Source: Thermomicrobiales bacterium (GTDB taxonomy: Bacteria > Chloroflexota > Chloroflexia > Thermomicrobiales > UBA6265). From it: a DNA stretch of 64,000 bases. Location: assembly GCA_041390825.1 (NCBI GenBank), contig JAWKPF010000017.1, positions 32,842 to 96,841 of the forward strand, in the 5' to 3' direction. Below are positions 62,349-64,000 of the stretch, in pieces. The translations under genes and the position numbers were made by a program. Each line of letters begins with the position of its first letter. Position 1 is the stretch's first letter. Under the pieces are notes generated by a model. That model had not been told where the DNA came from, made no database searches, and worked only from the letters and a program-made list of their open reading frames with translations.

Positions 62349-63358
62349 GTTTGCCCGGTAACGCGCACCACCAGATCGACCAACCCTTCCTCCGGGTTAC
62401 GAATGCGGCCCGTCTTGATTCGTCGATCGTTCTCGAGCGCCAGCCTCAGCTGCCGAACCGGCGCCATGCGCGCCCGCTGCACGGCTCGTTCCACCGGTTG
62501 CATGCGGTTTGCATTGGCAAGTCCAAGCGCGCGGCCGGCTTGCACCGGGTCGCTGGGGCGACCGGCCGCTTTTACCGCTACCGCAAGTTCCGTCTGCTGA
62601 TAGATCTGCGCCAACATTCGACTCGGGTCCTCCCCGGCGCGGCGTGCATTCCCCACTTCCCCGAGCGCCCCTCGCTGGTTGCCCCCGATCACCGCATCGA
62701 GCAGCGGAAAGATACGTTCTTCGCTTCGTTGCGGAATCATCTCGTCGATGATCCCTACTGTGATCGGGCCGGGATACGAAGCCAACGCCAACTTCGCCAG
62801 TTCCGATTCGAGAAGCTCCATGGAGGGTGGCTTGTCGAACGCGCGATTCGCGGGCGCCTGCGGCCAGTAGGCAGGGAAGAGCCGGTCGAGCAACGCGCGC
62901 GCTGTTGTCTTGTCCAGGCTCGAATACTGGCGAGAAGCCATGTCTTGCGCGAGCTCGATCAACGCGTTTCCGCGAGGCGCCTCATTGATCGATACAGTGA
63001 CGCCATCGGGAAGTTGCTTCCTGATCGATGCGCTGAGTTCGGCCATTTCAGGTTCGAAGAGAATTAGTCTTGTCGTTTCCGGCATCGACCCCACAAGCCG
63101 CGCGACATCGGTTTCCGCCTTTGCCTTTCCACCTCTGCCGCCCTTTGCAGCGGATTGGCTGAGCAGTCCTTCGATCACGATCACGCGGTTCGACCCGAAA
63201 AAGGGGACAGCGGTCACCGCGGCCAACATCGCGTCGAACGAGCTGCTGGCGGCATCGATTCGGTCTGTGTCTATCCCGCCTGGATCGAGCGCGGCGAGCT
63301 GGCGACCGAGCGCATGTCTGGCCAACGCTCGATCGGACCCAAGAATGACGAACAGCAC
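62336..63358 (-). CDS. holA: DNA polymerase III subunit delta
   Basis: HolA opens the beta clamp within the clamp-loader complex. The protein is about 340 residues long. It has the AAA+-like N-terminus 'LFVILGSDRALARHALGRQL', 'VTAVPFFGSNRVIVIEGLLS', 'TTRLILFEPEMAELSASIRK', 'LLESELAKLALASYPGPITV', 'RIFPLLDAVIGGNQRGALGE' and a helical C-terminal collar domain ('RMLAQIYQQTELAVAVKAAG'). The family is poorly conserved, but order and length fit. The frame is open to TTG 63397; GTG at 63358 is preferred because GGAG stands nine bases before it and homology starts there. Confidence 0.88.
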   Translation of the reverse strand: MLFVILGSDRALARHALGRQLAALDPGGIDTDRIDAASSSFDAMLAAVTAVPFFGSNRVIVIEGLLSQSAAKGGRGGKAKAETDVARLVGSMPETTRLILFEPEMAELSASIRKQLPDGVTVSINEAPRGNALIELAQDMASRQYSSLDKTTARALLDRLFPAYWPQAPANRAFDKPPSMELLESELAKLALASYPGPITVGIIDEMIPQRSEERIFPLLDAVIGGNQRGALGEVGNARRAGEDPSRMLAQIYQQTELAVAVKAAGRPSDPVQAGRALGLANANRMQPVERAVQRARMAPVRQLRLALENDRRIKTGRIRNPEEGLVDLVVRVTGQTENR

Positions 63359-63618
63359 GGAAGCGTTCTCCAGAAATCGAGGATGCCGACCCCGCAATGC
63401 CGTGTGTGACGGAGTCCTGAACCTGCACTAGCAGGTGGGAACCATTCGAGCGGTTCCCGACTCATGTGATTTATCGGCTCACGACCACGCCACGATGCAC
63501 GCACACCGCAGAGTCGGTAGACCAAGAGCGTACACCACGCGCCATACGAGATGCGCCACTCGGATGCGATACTTTTCGACTGCGAACCGGCAGGCGCCGG
63601 TCGACAAGGAGTGCAGGC

Positions 63619-64000
63619 ATGACAAACTCAACCCAGCGCCGCAGCGTTGTCATTACGGGAGTCAGCGCAATTTCCCCGGTTGGGCTCGATGCGGAAACCA
63701 CGTGGCGGCATCTGCTCGCAGGTGTGTCCGGCGTTGGGCCGATAACCCGCTTCGATACCGCTGGGTTCGAAACCACGATTGCCGCGGAAGTCAAGGGTTT
63801 CATGCCGGACGAGATCCTCGGCAAGAAGGACTACCGGCGGATGGACCGCTATTGCCAGTTCGGCGTCGCAGCCGCAATGGCCGCAGCCGAAAACGCGTGT
63901 TTCACAACTGGCGCGCCCGATCCGTATCGCACGGGGGCGCTCATTGCAACTGGAATGGGCGCGATCGAGACTATCGAAACCGGCATGGAAACGCTGCTCG
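63619..64000 (+). CDS. fabF: Beta-ketoacyl-ACP synthase II (FabF-like), partial
   Basis: This enzyme condenses malonyl-ACP with the growing acyl chain in fatty-acid synthesis. Only the first 127 residues are in the window: 'RRSVVITGVSAISPVGLDAE', 'LLAGVSGVGPITRFDTAGFE', 'EILGKKDYRRMDRYCQFGVA', 'AAMAAAENA', 'TGALIATGMGAIETIETGME'. These are typical of KAS II N-termini (consensus VVTGlG..sPlG and D+f.qfalaAa). The active-site Cys-His-His lies beyond the right edge, so activity is unverified. AAGGAG stands before the ATG at 63619. Confidence 0.9.
   Translation, partial: MTNSTQRRSVVITGVSAISPVGLDAETTWRHLLAGVSGVGPITRFDTAGFETTIAAEVKGFMPDEILGKKDYRRMDRYCQFGVAAAMAAAENACFTTGAPDPYRTGALIATGMGAIETIETGMETLL

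Noticed and set aside
1..64000. CRISPR arrays, insertion sequences, att sites, rRNA or prophage genes
   Set aside because: I found no spaced direct repeats, transposase or integrase motifs, rRNA sequence or phage structural genes on either strand.

Overview
This G+C-rich window is a gene-dense bacterial chromosome segment made up almost entirely of housekeeping genes. The mix suggests a Chloroflexota relative, perhaps of the Thermomicrobia. Evidence for that placement: a very large 'YYY' (DUF2298) membrane protein, a B. subtilis-type Fe-S PurF, a split gcvPA, a FemAB-like transferase beside murE, frequent GTG/TTG starts, and sigma70-like promoters ending in TATACT. The placement is inferred from gene content, not from a phylogeny. 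I saw no CRISPR array, insertion sequence, prophage, rRNA gene or integron.

The window has two very different halves. From 1 to about 22.85 kb nearly every recognisable gene is broken by closely spaced single-base insertions or deletions. These genes are a peroxidase-like/CMD pair, a PPOX protein, prsW, ftsH, hpt, tilS, folD, an XRE regulator, dnaE, a Mur ligase, rdgB, tatD, glmS, purB, purC, purS, purQ and most of purL. Two tRNAs there are also distorted. Because many of these genes are normally essential, I read this as poor consensus sequence rather than gene decay. Coordinates there span the composite gene, and starts and stops may be off by some tens of bases. After about 22.85 kb the reading frames are clean, with two isolated single-base frameshifts, in fmt and in an ornithine cyclodeaminase-like gene.

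Layout: 1-3 kb, oxidoreductase-type genes (-) and prsW (+). 3.2-7.7 kb, tRNAs and tilS-hpt-ftsH (-). 7.8-9.6 kb, folD (-) and an XRE regulator (+). 9.6-13.2 kb, dnaE (+). 13.2-17.6 kb, glmS-tatD-rdgB-Mur ligase (-). 18-27.9 kb, purB-C-S-Q-L-F then gcvT-gcvH-gcvPA (+). 28-33.6 kb, der, galE, glyA, a WecA-like transferase, a YtxH-like protein and rsfS. 33.6-38 kb, tRNAs, a VOC protein, an aspartoacylase-like protein and a ClC channel. 38-45.3 kb, DUF2298, fmt, a membrane protein, tyrA, an SH3 protein and the OCD-like gene. 45.4-50.1 kb, nuoF/nuoE, a zinc-ribbon protein, a bifunctional nuclease, lepB and tatA (all -). 50.2-55.6 kb, a compact (+) run of a 43-aa ORF, an unknown 568-aa protein, a HEAT-repeat protein, FemAB and murE. 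55.6-61.9 kb, murJ-lepA-mazG-aspS (-). 62-64 kb, rpsT (+), holA (-) and the start of a fabF-like gene (+).

Two themes link the genes. One is one-carbon and purine metabolism: folD, the pur run, gcvT/H/PA, glyA and fmt. The other is the cell envelope: glmS, the Mur ligase, the WecA-like transferase, FemAB, murE, murJ, lepB and tatA. The features most worth a second look are the isolated nuoEF pair with an altered NuoF, and the unknown/HEAT/FemAB/murE operon.
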